Shown here in pieces: positions 13,270-27,202 of a DNA stretch of 64,000 bases. How positions within the stretch are numbered: the stretch's first letter is position 1; every line of letters begins with the position of its first letter. The position numbers and the translations under genes are program-made. The DNA comes from Phorcus lineatus. Lineage: Eukaryota > Mollusca > Gastropoda > Trochida > Trochidae. The stretch spans positions 52,038,971 through 52,102,970 of the forward strand of contig OV121082.1 of the NCBI GenBank assembly GCA_921293015.1. Reading direction: 5' to 3'. The notes beneath the pieces are model-generated. The model was not told where the DNA came from. It did no database searches and worked only from the letters and a program-made list of their open reading frames with translations.

Positions 13270-14407
13270 AATGTTTATTTATAATGTACTTTGCCTATGC
13301 TACCGGTCTTATGGTGACTAAGATTTTCTTTTAAGCCTTTTAAGACTTACCTTATTTGTGTTGATGTGTTATCGATCAACACTTGGTTCCAAGTATCAAA
13401 TTCCTTTGATTAACTTGCTTATGTTTTATGCTGGTATATGTCTGTCAGTTATATCTCCAAGCTTGAACTTGATGAGTGTTGAATATAAAATCGGATTTAC
13501 AACCAGGTGTTAAATTAGGCAAATTAGAAAAGACAGATTGTTTAGAAAACATCAACAAACTGGAAAACGTCTGAAATTCATTACATTTGTAATTTTGAAA
13601 AACAGAAATTGTTAATTTTGTCAATATTTTTATTTTTGAAATAAAACTCTTATAATTGAGACAATGTTCAATCTAGGTAAGAGGGCAAATCAATTAAGTT
13701 AAGGTAAATTCGGAAAAATAACAAGTCTGAAATTATCTGGATAACTTTTATGCATCAACTTAAAGTGATGGTACATTGGCTTTGCTAAAATTTCCTCCCG
13801 CTGCATTTAGAGTGTATGTGGTGTAGAAATAGTATACAAGTCTTAATAATAATGTTTATCAATTTGGTTTAGAATATCAACACATCATATTTATTTACAA
13901 ATAGGAACATACGAAGAAAGTGACAATCTGTTTATCTTACAAACAATCAGACATGACTATCAACTTGAATTAATGTAGCAACATATCGTTCAAATAATAC
14001 TTTTATGTCCAAAAGGAGAACATGAAAATACGTTTTTCAATATCAAAACGTTTTTCCTCCTCTCAATCAAAGTGATTTCACAATGTCACAACATGTAAGG
14101 AGGGAAAAGGGATAACGTGATTACATTCTGCCCATCATAGCTTCATTTACCATTGATTCTGCTTAAACACATCCAAAGAGTCATATTTGCTTTCAAATCG
14201 TAAACGATGACATCAGCTTCATACAGTACAGCATTGACAGATGCCAATAAAACTTTGAATCGTTGCTTTTACTCTTTGATGATAATAGTGTGCATAGACC
14301 AACTTGATCCTGACAGCAGCTTGAAGCAACATAATGAATCATTGACTTGAAAGCAAATACATTAAACTAGTTGATTGTGTATTTACACAAGACCATCATG
14401 TATTTTT

Positions 14408-14517
<110 letters not shown>

Positions 14518-15609
14518 TAGAAGAGGTCGACCTGTCATTCTTCATTGTGCTTTTATATAATTCCAAAATAGTATGTCAATAATGATAGATAACAGTAGGT
14601 TCATTTCATATTCTCAAGCTTGTGTTTTGTCATATAAGTTTCTGTTCAAGTGGAATAATCATTGCGTAGGATACATCGTTAATGGACTGTATAAGGAAAA
14701 TGTGAAGAAATATATCAAATAGAGTGGATACGAGATATCAGATGTTGTTGGTATCCCTAGTTCTTGTTGCGTCAAGTTAGGAATAACCTGATGATTTATT
14801 GTCAATACTGCTACACGTGGTGCAGCTGTCACTAGGGGCTACTAATGTTAATGTAACTACAAATAACGAATTGATATAGACTGAAAAAGCAATTTTCTTG
14901 TAGACATAACACTATATGATATTTCAATTTCAAATGATAATTTATCAATGATATAATTCAAATTTACTCTTCAAAATATTGTTTAAAACGTCATGGTGAA
15001 CATGAGTAGCCAAATTATAGCACACTTTATTTTAAAAAACAAACTCTAAACATTCTCATTGAAAAATGATATTTAACGACCAAAATCAAGGTAACCATAC
15101 AAGTAAACTTGGGTGTACATCAATCCAACAACCAAGTTACTAAGGTCAGGATCAAAGTCATTAATGTCACCAGCAAGCAATAAAACACCACAATCTGATC
15201 AAGATAAAGTACAAGTGTAGTGAACCGTGAATGTGATAAGCACTTTGATCAGGGCTAATAGTCAACATATATGTGTTATACTAAGTGACAAAGCACCAAT
15301 ATTTGGTTTAAGATTTTAAAACTGTCAAATAACTTTATATAAGTAAGGAAAAAATAAATGGAAAAAATAAAAACTTCTTTTACTAAATCCTGAATGTTTT
15401 TAAATTCGAAATAGAATTGTGCTACAGCAACACAATAGCACAAAATTACACACCAAATATAACGATAACATTTACGACAATGAAGTCGATCATCAAATAA
15501 GGAAGATAAAATGTCTGAAAATATAAACCTCAATACTTAGAGACCAAATGTATTCCCCTAGGGTCTGCTCGGAAAAGGAAAATATGCTTGATATAAATAA
15601 ATTTGCGTG

Positions 15610-15810
15610 CTAATTACATCCAAGAGAGAGTGGATGGACTGGGAAAAAAGGAAATACAGCCCGAGAGAAAAGATGGACACAGTGAGATATAGACAGCAGG
15701 TTTTAGAACTACTCTGGTGTGGCTTCTGTCCGTCGACCTGTCCAGCTTGGGTGACCCTATCAGGAGCATAATAGCTCCACCTGACATATACCTCTCGGGG
15801 TCTCTTGGTT
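15610..15810 (-). mobile_element. SINE-like dispersed repeat (family B), minus copy
   Basis: Read on the minus strand it shares with 44930-45240 (plus strand) the segments GACCCCGAGAG, CGACGGACAGAAGCCA and GTTCTAAAACCTGCT, in the same order. It is absent from the equivalent place in the partner duplicate (about 8285-8400), which supports insertion. The head of the other copy looks tRNA-like (GTGGTGTGGTGGTTTGCGTGC), hence the SINE suggestion. Ends are not defined. Confidence 0.45.
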
Positions 15811-16860
15811 TTATTTTGAACAAAAAAAATATTAATTGTCGTGTAAGAATTATTTCATTTCATGACAAACGCATGGAATATTAAGCAAGCTAAGCGAACA
15901 ACTTAGTTGCAGTAAAAGTTCAACAACATTTCCTTAGCAATTGATAGGTAAAATCAAAAGGTATCAACTAAAGAAAAAGTATTCCAGTATATTAGAAAAC
16001 TTCTTGGTGTATAAGTACTTTGAGAGGCAGCATTTTTAATGCCAGTATGCGATCTCACTGACTGACATTGACCATTGACATAGTCACACATTACCGCTGA
16101 TCTGTATGCTGTTCAGGGGAGCCCCTGTAACACACCAGAAATGCATGGAATTAGGCGTAAGGTACGTGAGATGTTTTGCTATTTCCGTTGACCTGTATGC
16201 TACAAGTCCAAAGGTGCTTCCATGGTTCTCTTCTTAATTTGTCCATAGGCCTAGTTTCCTTGAGATAAACAAGTATTGATCTTTCGTTTGAGTATCAAAA
16301 GACGAATCAACCACTCCACACATTTCATTAGGTATATGTGCATATTTACTGATTCTCTCTGACTAATGATCTGAAAGAATTCGGATTTAATGTATGACAC
16401 AAACGTGTGGTGAATATCTCAAATTGATCATCCGTTGGTATTTGGAATTCTTTTTGTCAGAAACACTTTGGTGCACTAAACGACGTTACTCAACTTGATT
16501 CCTCTCAGAATTCTATTTTAGGTTATTGGTCTCCATTATATAGTTTAATAAAACTTGAGTCGTAAGACCTCATTTGTAAACTTTTATTATCGTATACATA
16601 TATATTAGATTTGGAAGACAAGTCATTCAAGTGTCGACATCAAACAAGAGTGAAACATTTGACACTCTGTCCGTCAGAATTTGCATTCTTCGATAGTTAA
16701 TTCAGTTAATGACAACCATGACAACAAACCATCGATTAGATTATTCACGGTTCTATTCGGAACATCCTTTTGGGTTTTCATATACACATCCCATAGATGG
16801 TATGGAGCCTGAGAGTCAAGAACACTTGCTGTGAATATCAAAAGTGGCAGTTGAGATTTT

Positions 16861-17795
16861 TAATTTTTTTCAACAGATATCAGCGAATAAATGTTTTAAC
16901 TAGGTATATACTTTGAGATTTCATCCATTCTTTCCATTATTGGATAGTGCACTTTTGCACAACGAGTTGACAATTTGGGATAAAAAAAGTAGAAAATATT
17001 ATAGTTAATATCAAGAGGAAGATGTAGAGAACCAAAGTTTTCCCCTCACAATTGACATCAACATTGAAGAGTACTGATGCGTAATATCTCTGTCTGAGAT
17101 ATCTGTCTTCTGACACAGAACAATAGGTGTTAAAAAGTGTATGGTGTATGATTATGTGGTGTTTCTATGGGGTACTTTTCCTGTGAAGCTTTGAAAGATT
17201 TTTTGAATGATGACCAGATCTCCTGAAAGTGGTAAAAGTTGTATCCCCTGAGTGTTCATGGTGCCATGGCATTAATACAAATGATTATTTGATTATTACG
17301 ATGCATGCAGCTTCCGATCTACTATTTTGATTAAGCTAAGACGTTAAAACAAAACATAGTATTTTCGAAATTCGACATTTGACTTTTATTTTAATGCCAA
17401 TTGAATTTTAAAAAAGTGCCATCCATTATCACGCTTTACATCCATAATAATTGAGGTTATATTTTCATTCTTTTCGACCCAATGGGCCTCGTGGGATTTT
17501 CATTTACAAATAACCAGTGAAATATGAAAAATAAGTACCCTTTCATCTTCCTTTCAATTCTGTAGGTAAGCTTAACTACGAAATAGAATAATTGTTATCT
17601 ATGCCTTTCAGATTTAGATGATTATTTTTCTTTGCCAGTGATGTAATAAAGGATAAAGGATCTTAACATCATACTCATCATACAAAAATATTGGTAGAAT
17701 TTGACCTCAAGCATAGAATATCAAATAAACATGTTATAGATAAATTGATGAATTTATGCTTTTGATAGTTAAATGTAAGGCTGTAGATCACATCT
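16861..17795. other. Non-coding DNA, nothing recognised
   Basis: No repeat, gene or regulatory cluster was recognised between the cluster I block and the retrotransposon fragment. Confidence 0.45.
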
Positions 17796-17799
17796 CATC

Positions 17800-18676
<877 letters not shown>

Positions 18677-19213
18677 AAATATTGAGGGCCCATACATTTT
18701 ATTAAACCAATTGCTCTTTTTTTTCGGAAACGTACATTGCAGTTTATGGCGACACAAAAATAACCTTATGTTGAATGGTAAACGGATGATTCAACAAATC
18801 AGATTAACTACAGGGATATTACAGGTTCCATTTAATAATTTTTTTACATTTACTTTAATTTTTACTGTTAACAAGGAATGTCATTACATGCTTTATCATG
18901 TATTTCATTTAATAGGTTAACTTTTCAGCACATTTCTGATAAATTGGTAGGAGATGTTGTGTTCAAAACTTATTTAATGCAATGATGTTTCCGCTTTCCT
19001 TTGACAGCTGTAAGAGCACTTAGAGCTGAAGACTGATAATAATTTTACTTGCACTTAAAGTTGAAAATGAAATGTCCAACTGACAGGAAATACGATAGAC
19101 ATTTTTGAATTGACAGTGCATAGTATACGGTAGATAAACAATAATGTGATTCTGGTAGATAGAATAATGTCATGTTTTTAAATTCTGTGAAAACGTTATG
19201 TTAACCGGTTGAA

Positions 19214-20394
19214 ATGGACTTCCAAAGGCTTTTGATAAGATTTAAAAAAAAATTGTTTGATGATTTCTCTGAATTATCGGATGTACATTTTGACACAATT
19301 TACAAAAGTAAAGACATGGTATTATTATTAAAATATGATATGCTTTATAGTTATAAGGATATTTTTATGATGACGAGAATATACTTGTCGATTTAAACAT
19401 TAGAAAGACCTTACTTGACTTCGGTGCACTTCCGGCAGCTACTAAAACGGATGAGAGGTTACCTAAATAACTTGATTTTCAAAGACATTTCTCAAGTACT
19501 ATCAGGGTGAACGAAGTTATTTTTGACATTCGCACCATGAATTCCATGGTGAGAGTTCGTACAAGAGCACACTTTACTCAACGACCCAAAGCAGGTACTT
19601 TGAATATTGGTGTTGAATCGTACTGTCATTCCTTCATGAAGGCTAACATGTTATACAATAAAGATGTCATCTTTTCTCAACTAATGTTGCATCAATATTT
19701 AAATTTCATATCACCTATCATTCTATACCCAAACAATTTATCTTTTTCTTGTTATTTACTAATGACTGATAATGCACCTATAATGTCAATTTACCTATTG
19801 TCGCATAATCGTTTCATTGATGCAGAGCTTGGACTTTCTACATGTTGCTTATTGTTTCCACAGCTCTGGTTGTATTCATTCAAACAAATGAAAATGGCAT
19901 ATTTAAACATGGTAGATACATGTAGCTTGTTTACGTGTGAACGTATCTGTAAACGTATGGACTGTGTTAAGGTGCATGAGATCTAATAATTACTATGTTA
20001 TGAACTATGTTATCAACTTTTAAAATGAACTACATGTCTTATTACAGAGTATCATTAAGTTCTAAAGTGTGTTTATTTATCTTTAAGGAGGACAAAAAAG
20101 GATTTAACTTTCAGAATCATGTACAAAAGAAAGTAAACCTTGAACTATATCAACAAGATAGATTTGTTTCTATATATGTATTGCTGCAAACTTGTGCACA
20201 ATATAGAGGCTTTTAGATTCAATTCACTTGGAACTTGTTCAGAACAGCTTGTTCTTTGATCATATTGATGGTGGTGGACTCGGGTGAAGTCCGTTTTCAT
20301 TGAGTGTAAAAAAATGACATATTTTATCAAAGTGGATCAGAGCTCAAAGCCGGTCTATTGCATATTTATGGCTTTGTGTTCATTGCTAGAATAA
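19214..20394 (+). pseudogene. Decayed protein-coding region, origin unassigned
   Basis: Several plus-strand frames follow each other closely: 19214-19396, a short open piece to about 19460, the longest at about 19472-19986 (roughly 170 codons, clear of stops), 20007-20216, and 20284-20394. They fall in different frames, as expected for one gene of about 390 codons broken by frameshifts. The longest piece has a mixed, protein-like composition with motifs such as VRVRTRAHFTQRPKAG, a NMLYNKDVIF stretch and several cysteines near its end, unlike the low-complexity frames elsewhere. The last piece ends in TAA followed at once by AATAAA. No family was recognised. It might be a remnant of an endogenous large DNA virus, a captured gene or a transposon gene. 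It is not part of the duplication clusters. Confidence 0.4.
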
Positions 20395-20399
20395 AATAA

Positions 20400-20755
20400 A
20401 GCTACCTCTTGGAGAAAAGTCAGATGTTTTATGTGCATGGATAGTTCACAAAAGGTCTAAGTGAACCAATAGTTTCCTTTACATAAGTTGTACTCTGTAT
20501 AAGTCTGCATCTTTCTTTTCTTCACAACCCTATCTTCTTCTCGCTGTAAATTTAAAACCTTGCAAACAAAAGGGCATTTCCATCATAATTCACTATCAAT
20601 CTCCACTATATCAAACTATTGAAAAATCAGGTTTAAGTCAAATGTACAAATGCAATGTGATGCAGTACACCAAAAAGGGTCAAAAAAAGCAGGAACTCCA
20701 CGTATCATATAATTATATCATTTGCTTGATAACACACACCTTCTTGTAGAAGAGT
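20400..20755. other. Non-coding DNA
   Basis: Nothing recognised. CTTCTTGTAGAAGAGTTT at 20740-20757 nearly repeats the sequence at 12406-12423 (one difference), but the similarity stops there. Confidence 0.4.
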
Positions 20756-20760
20756 TTAAG

Positions 20761-20848
20761 ATTACTGTCACAGCAGAAAGTATTTTTCCCAAGTAACCCA
20801 ATTTCCGTGTCAACTTACTTAAAGGTATTCAAGTAAGTTGACAGTAAT
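20761..20848. repeat. Two overlapping inverted repeats (alternative hairpins)
   Basis: TGTCAACTTACTT (20808-20820) pairs perfectly with AAGTAAGTTGACA (20831-20843) over a 10-base loop. ATTACTGTCA (20761-20770) pairs perfectly with TGACAGTAAT (20839-20848). The two right arms overlap, so only one can form at a time. Confidence 0.7.
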
Positions 20849-21120
20849 TTGATGAATTGTCATTTCCACGAAAAGCAATTTGGAAACAACGCCATGAATG
20901 TAACACAAAATGATGGCATTTTTTAGTTTACTCAAAAGGGTTGAGAATTCGGAAAATGGAAACATTTGTTAAATTATGTTAAAAATATCAGCTTGCATTT
21001 TTACAGAGGTGCTTGCAAAGAAAATGGTTGACTTGACTAGATGAAGTTTGTACTGTATTGATAGTCTCGTTTCTTTCAACTCTCTTGAATAATATTCCCA
21101 TTCTAAAACAATACTTGCTT

Positions 21121-21145
21121 TTCCGTATTCCGTATTCCGTATTAG
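21121..21145. repeat. Short tandem repeat, TATTCCG x3
   Basis: Three successive copies of the 7-base unit. Short, and probably slippage. Confidence 0.85.
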
Positions 21146-21453
21146 CAAGATGTCCTCAGGATGTTTAAAAACTAACTAATAGTTTTCAGGTCAACAGTCT
21201 ATCATGACGATGTTGGTTATGGACTCCTTGACCTAGCGAAATACAAAGTGTAAAAGTGGGAAGCAAAATGACCTCGGTTTGATCGGGGATTCAAAGGAAA
21301 TCGTGAACAAAGTTAACCTAATACTTTATGGTCACGAAATGTGACCAATAAAGATATCGAATTGTGTAAAAAGTCTTTCTTCAGGTTTTCATAGATTACA
21401 TAGAATGCTTCATCGCTATGGAGCAAATAGATGACTCTAAAAGAAAACCATTG

Positions 21454-21504
21454 TGACGTCGTGAGGAAGATTATGACGTCAGAAGCGCTCGCGAAATGAC
21501 GTCA
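21454..21504. promoter_or_regulatory. Cluster of CRE-like TGACGTCA sites
   Basis: Perfect palindromic TGACGTCA occurs at 21474-21481 and 21497-21504, with TGACGTCG at 21454-21460 just upstream. TGACGTCA is the established binding site of CREB/ATF bZIP factors. Three within about 50 bases in AT-rich DNA is unusual. No gene start was identified nearby, so the regulatory role is inferred from the motif alone. Confidence 0.4.
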
Positions 21505-21959
21505 TGGTAACATTGCCGTATTGAAAGGAATCAAGCTGCATGCTTAGTAGCGGATCACTCAAACTTCTTATTTTGTAGAAAATATTACTTATACCTCAAA
21601 CAATTTGCTCCGTCCGTATAATAATCGATAACTATAATTTCTTTTTGAAAAGAGATTAATCCCACTTAAACACAGAATACCGAATCTATGTTATCAGTCG
21701 AACAGTTGTGACATCAACAGATCAAATTCAATCGTGAATTGATGCCCCTTAAATCAGACAGATATAAACCAATCAGAATCGAGTATCAAGCACTTTCATG
21801 GTAGAATTGATAGTAAAACAATGATTATGTGGTTTGGTATCCTTCATGTCTCCAACTTTCTTTTATATAATTAATTGACATAATCACCAATTGAGTAAAA
21901 ATTAGAATTGTTATAAAGGCATTTTGGAGATTGTTATGATGAAAGTGAATAAGTTAGAT

Positions 21960-22080
21960 GTATAGTCAAACTTCTAGTAATGCGACGTTTTGGTGTCAAC
22001 ATTAGCATCGTTATCAAAAAGTGATGAAGCATCATATTACCACTGCATCTAAAATGACTTAACTTAATAGTTTTTGACAT
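21960..22080. repeat. Diverged repeat, partner 37040-37140
   Basis: A stretch around GCGACGTTTTGGTGTCAACATTAGCATCGTTATCAA resembles GCGACGTGTCGGTGTAGGTATTAACACTGTTATCAA at about 37050, with further collinear similarity for about 60 bases. It is a weaker extra member of the cluster II duplications. Confidence 0.5.
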
Positions 22081-23890
22081 AATGACAACATATCATAACA
22101 ATCATTTAACGAAGACAATTAACAAACAACTAACTCAAATAATTTAATTTGATTTTCGTTCACACAATGAATCGCAAAATTCTTTATAGATGCTAAAGAT
22201 TGGTTCATGGTAATCGAACATATGTACCTATGTAAATACCATTGAGATCATCACCGGTTATTTATGTAGTCTCTTTTCTGTTTTCCATTGGTTGGCAGAA
22301 TATATATAACATTTAAGGAAGTCGTGTGACGACGGATCTATTGTTTATGTCGTTGTATTCAGATAGGCCTTTTTGTATAACATCGACAATGACGTTAAAA
22401 GATAATGCTTGGTCTAATGAAAAAAATGTAATGTTTCTATTAACAAGAAACATTACCGAAGATCCAATTACAGTACTGTCATTAACATTGTATCCTGTTT
22501 TCTTTCTTACATTTATCCTTCAAAAGCAGGAAGAATTCTTTTGCTGAAATGAGATCGATGATCAAATTCATTCATTGAAAAAATTATGAATACATTATTT
22601 CACGCATCTTTACACAAAAGCCATGAACACATGGTATTGATCAAGCACTTGACTGTAAAAGGAAATGTATAAAACATTATTGCAATTATCAATACATCTC
22701 ATTGTATTTTGTTTGCACCCTTGTGAGCAACATTCAAAATAGATAACAACCAATTTGCAACGAGTATTGATGTATTTGATATCAGAAGAAACGTCATTGA
22801 AATTCTCTTTATCATTCAAATTTCATTTTTATTAAATTTAAAAGGAAAATCTACATTTCTGAACACTGCGCCACCCTCATGGCATTGTGATGTCATTGCA
22901 TGATGGTGTTAAACAACTTTGATACCATTTATTTAACCGCGGAAAAGCATTGTTTAAAATCTTCTGTCGAAACTATTCCTACTCGGAGATATCACTTGAT
23001 CTCCCACAAGCAATATCCCTTATGGAACACAGTTTTGGATGATAAAAGTCCAAAGTAGGAAGTGTTGTAAAATTCCAAACCATGAGTAGTGAATGAGAAC
23101 TCTTATTAAATATTTGCAGGGTCTTCTTTATCCATGATTTATTTATTATCTAAAAATTCTCAAACGTTAATGATCGGCAATCAGCGATAAGTATAAAAAC
23201 TCTTAACAATGAAAGAACTTATTAAGCTTTAAGTCTGATGATTCAGTACAAAATGTATTTGAGTATTATAAATTGCATTTTCAAAACTTGTGTTATTTTG
23301 GTTACAAAAAAGTACGGTGCTAAGGTGAATTTGTACTGTATTTGTTTTGGAGTAAAATTACTAAAAGCAGAACAGGTTAGGTGTTATTTCATCACGCCGG
23401 AATAAGAAATAAATGTTTAATCAGAAGCTTTTTATCACTAGAAATGTATATATGGTGTTTTCTAAACATGTAGATTCGTTATGAGATATTTTGATACTAC
23501 ATATTTCCTGGAATTGATTTGGTTCGCACTCTGCATATAGTCTTGTTCGTAAGGCTTTATTTACATTATTCATCATCATCATTATCATTTATCAAAAAAT
23601 TACTTTTATTTTGAGGTGCTCTGGTTAAGTTGAAATGACTTGAATTAAAGTGGTTAGGAAACGCCTTGTCATGAACAATGATCAGAAAATGGGTTAAGTA
23701 ACACTTCTGATTGGTTGAAGTGATATTTATAACAACATCAAATGGCACAGTGATGATTGGAAATGTGAATGGTTATCTATAAACAACAGAATCCTTAAAG
23801 TTACACAGATTCGTACAATCTCGCAAAGTGTTCAACTGATTATTATGAAAATGTTATCAATTCACAATTCATCACTGAAAATGTGTAGAC
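22081..23890. other. Non-coding DNA, nothing recognised
   Basis: Only short chance frames are present. No repeat or RNA gene was identified. Confidence 0.45.
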
Positions 23891-25937
23891 TGTCTCTGGT
23901 ATGATAAGATATTCATGCAATTTCCCTAGAATGTTGTAAACCGGAAGCTATGTTTCATATAGCATCATTTCTTGGACAGACGTATTTGGCTTTATGCCGA
24001 GACTAAGGAAGTTGTGTTCATGCAAGGATCCTTATCGAATAATGAAAGTTTAAAGTTCTAATAATATCCATTTCAGCAGGACACTCATGCATCTGAAAAA
24101 TTCAAATCATAATAGCTACTGTGAGTTCTAAACGCTTCTAGCATTATTATGTATTCAAGTTTTTTCCCTAAATTTGTTTAGACATTGTTTTGTACCTCAA
24201 AACAGACAGGCATAATTTATATGGTGCATATATTATTTTACATACCGGATGTTCAATCAAAGGATGATTGATAAACTAATCACTTATCAAACTAAAAATG
24301 CCCCGTGAATGTGATCAGAAATCAGTTTTTTTTGTTACATGAGTGGAGATTGCTTTGAACTCACGTCAGATTAACACAAATTGGAGCAATGTGCATATTG
24401 GTCCTACTGATGCTAAACTAAATAACTGTGGTAAGAATAACTAGCAAGCAAATATGCCATAACTGTTGATTTCTGGTATTTCACTTATTTTGGAGAAATC
24501 TAAACCAATCGCATTTAACTTGATAAGGAACATCGCGAAATCATGAGAAATTCGGAATTTTTCCACTATATCAATCATTTAAATTTACAATTAGTCTTTA
24601 AGTTTACCTTTCATCTGACGAAATAATCACATGATACGAAATCCAACATATTTTTCTTTGACATGAATATGCATGCTCTTAACAACAGTAACTTGAATGT
24701 ATGTGATGTGCTTCATGTAAGTGTGAGTTTGGATTAGGCAATGACTGCAGATTTACTATGTTGGTAACAAGCCAGGCAGAATGATTCATGAATGGGATAA
24801 CGTTTTATGTAATATAGATTGATATAGTTAGTTTTAACAATAGCTTAGTGTTTTAAAGCATCATCCAATAATACAAACGACGTAAAAACACTATGTTAAG
24901 TAATCTCGAAGCTATTAATTTGAAGCAAGGAAAGTAAATGTCTTCTGTCCACATAAGAACTAGAAATAAATATCTTTCTGGAAAGTTTCAAAGGAACACT
25001 CCGAATAATTACTGGTATAAATAGACAGCGGATTAAGATCTCCCCACTGTATCCATGTTTCAGCACGTTCTGTAGTGATCGAGACATTGTTAAAGTAAAT
25101 TTCGATGAAGAGCTAAGGGATCCTGTACCAGAACATGCATGGTAAAATTTCTTCAAACTGGAATTTAATTTTTAGTCTAAATAACTGGGGAAAAAATGCG
25201 ACTGAAAAGTGGATGCCAATTTTCTGAAATAACTGAAACTGACAGTGCCTAGTGATCTTAGAATTCTACGTATTGTCTGAAGCCGGACATGGTCAAACTG
25301 TAACTAAACTTTTGAGTACGATTTAACGTCTAGAACCATTTCAGGGTGTTTAATCTTATTTTCATATATCCATGACAACAGTACATTAGACAGCTTATCT
25401 CACTTTGCATGAAGGTAATGCACCTGAGGATGATTTAGGACTTTCAAAGGCAAATTGATATACCGGATTCTGACAATTTTTTCTTGATCTCAATTTTGCC
25501 TTTGGAGCTACACTGTTTAAGAATATTCATGTGTAATTTCCTTAAAATATCGATACTACATAAATAACATCCGAAAATCATACTTCCTGTCATGGCAAGA
25601 TGATACAATATTAATTTAATGCCCTCATGTCTTCGAGTAATGATCGTTTCCGGATTCTAAATTCCAAAAATATATAGATTTTCCACGTCACAGCTAAAGA
25701 GATCTTTCCTTGCTTTAGTGTGGATATAAAATAGTTAATTTACCAAAGAGATATTTTTAACATGTGATATTGCTATTTATTTGATTGGAATATTATCTAT
25801 CATCCTTGCACAAGTTTTGCAGAATTCAAGAGCTATAGCAATATTATCTTGAATGACAGAACATGCATGCATATTTCGTTATACCAATGAATATTCTGGT
25901 TAAAGAAAAGATCGATAAGCAACATCGGATCAAACCT

Positions 25938-25990
25938 AACAAGATAAGATAAGACTTTATTATCCCGAAGGAAATTTTGGTTACATCGTA
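25938..25990 (-). mobile_element. Short LINE 3' tail fragment (Rex/Babar-like)
   Basis: Read on the minus strand this is AAATTTCCTTCGGGATAATA then AAGTCTTATCTTATCTTG. That resembles the well-known 3' terminus of Rex1/Babar-type LINEs and dependent SINEs in fish, which end in CCCTTCGGGATTAATAAAGT plus a short tandem repeat. Only about 50 bases are present. The assignment is from memory of that motif. Confidence 0.45.
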
Positions 25991-27186
25991 AATAAAAACA
26001 AGCAAAACAAGACATTTGATCACAATACAACACAATATAACGAGAGCTATTTGTCACAGACACACACTCACTTGTGCAGTGCTATGAAGACACAAATTTG
26101 TCAGCGTGATACTACTCTGTTGTCATATTACTAATGACGCACAATGTTATGACCTCACGGCTGAGGAAGCCTTGTGGTAGGTCTATGGCCACAGACTTCT
26201 TTTTACTGATAAATGTTAATGCAAGATTTATATGATAAAAGAAAACTCACTCTGTCTTCTGATGTGTATCATCAATTCAAATAAATAAACACATGTTGAT
26301 CAAAGTAAATACTCGGTATGCTTTTGATATGTTTGTTATTTCGGTCGACTTGTGTTGCCCTATATATATGACGGTCAGAACATCCACGTTTTGGTTCCAG
26401 GTTGTCTGTTAACATTAACTCATGCAACCTAAAACCTCTCGAGATAGGCAATCTGCTTGTGTAATTTCAGGAGGTTGTTGTAAAACGGAAGTAAGGGCAC
26501 ATAAATAACATCATGACTGTGACAAATCTGACGCCCTGACTTTGCAAAGAGGCAAAGAAGTATTCATTTAAGCCTATTGTATTATTGATCAGGGATCCTG
26601 CTTGTTAACAGCAGAATAAAACTTTCGCAATATTTATCGGTGTCACATGCACGGTCAATAATCAATAACATTTTCTAGGAAGAGACACTCAACAAGGTAG
26701 AGTATCCACATGTGTTATTACATTAAAAACATTTTGCAATATCAGTTCAGATTTAAAGAATCTAATAAAGATATTTTTCATAGGATAAACTTTAAGTAAA
26801 CGTGTTAATTGACTTTCAATCATTGAGATAGAGTACAAATTAAAGATAGTGACATCTTATATAAAATGTCACTATTTGACACTAGTATAATTCAGTTTTA
26901 TTGCCCATTAGTAAAAGTTTACCAAATTCATATCAGGAAGCCTTAATTAATTTATAGATTAATAGCATAGATACAAGTACATATATAACTACAATGAAAC
27001 ATAAAGTCAAGATTGATTGTAAACTATTGCCTATATGCTTTATCTCGTTTACCATTCAATTCTTACTTATCATACCGGGAATAATGAATTTTTTTTTACA
27101 TAGACATCACTGCTCTTTATCCGTTAGCCTGTGGAAAAGTTGATGTTTTGTGAGATACAATTTCAGTGAAATATATATTAACAGTG

Positions 27187-27202
27187 ATATATATATATAT
27201 AT
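27187..27202. repeat. Short (AT)n run
   Basis: About eight AT repeats inside cluster II unit 1. Confidence 0.85.

Noticed and set aside
26849..26874. AGTGACAT / ATGTCACT inverted repeat
   Set aside because: The 8-bp stem is short and the partner duplicate near 32300 does not preserve it.
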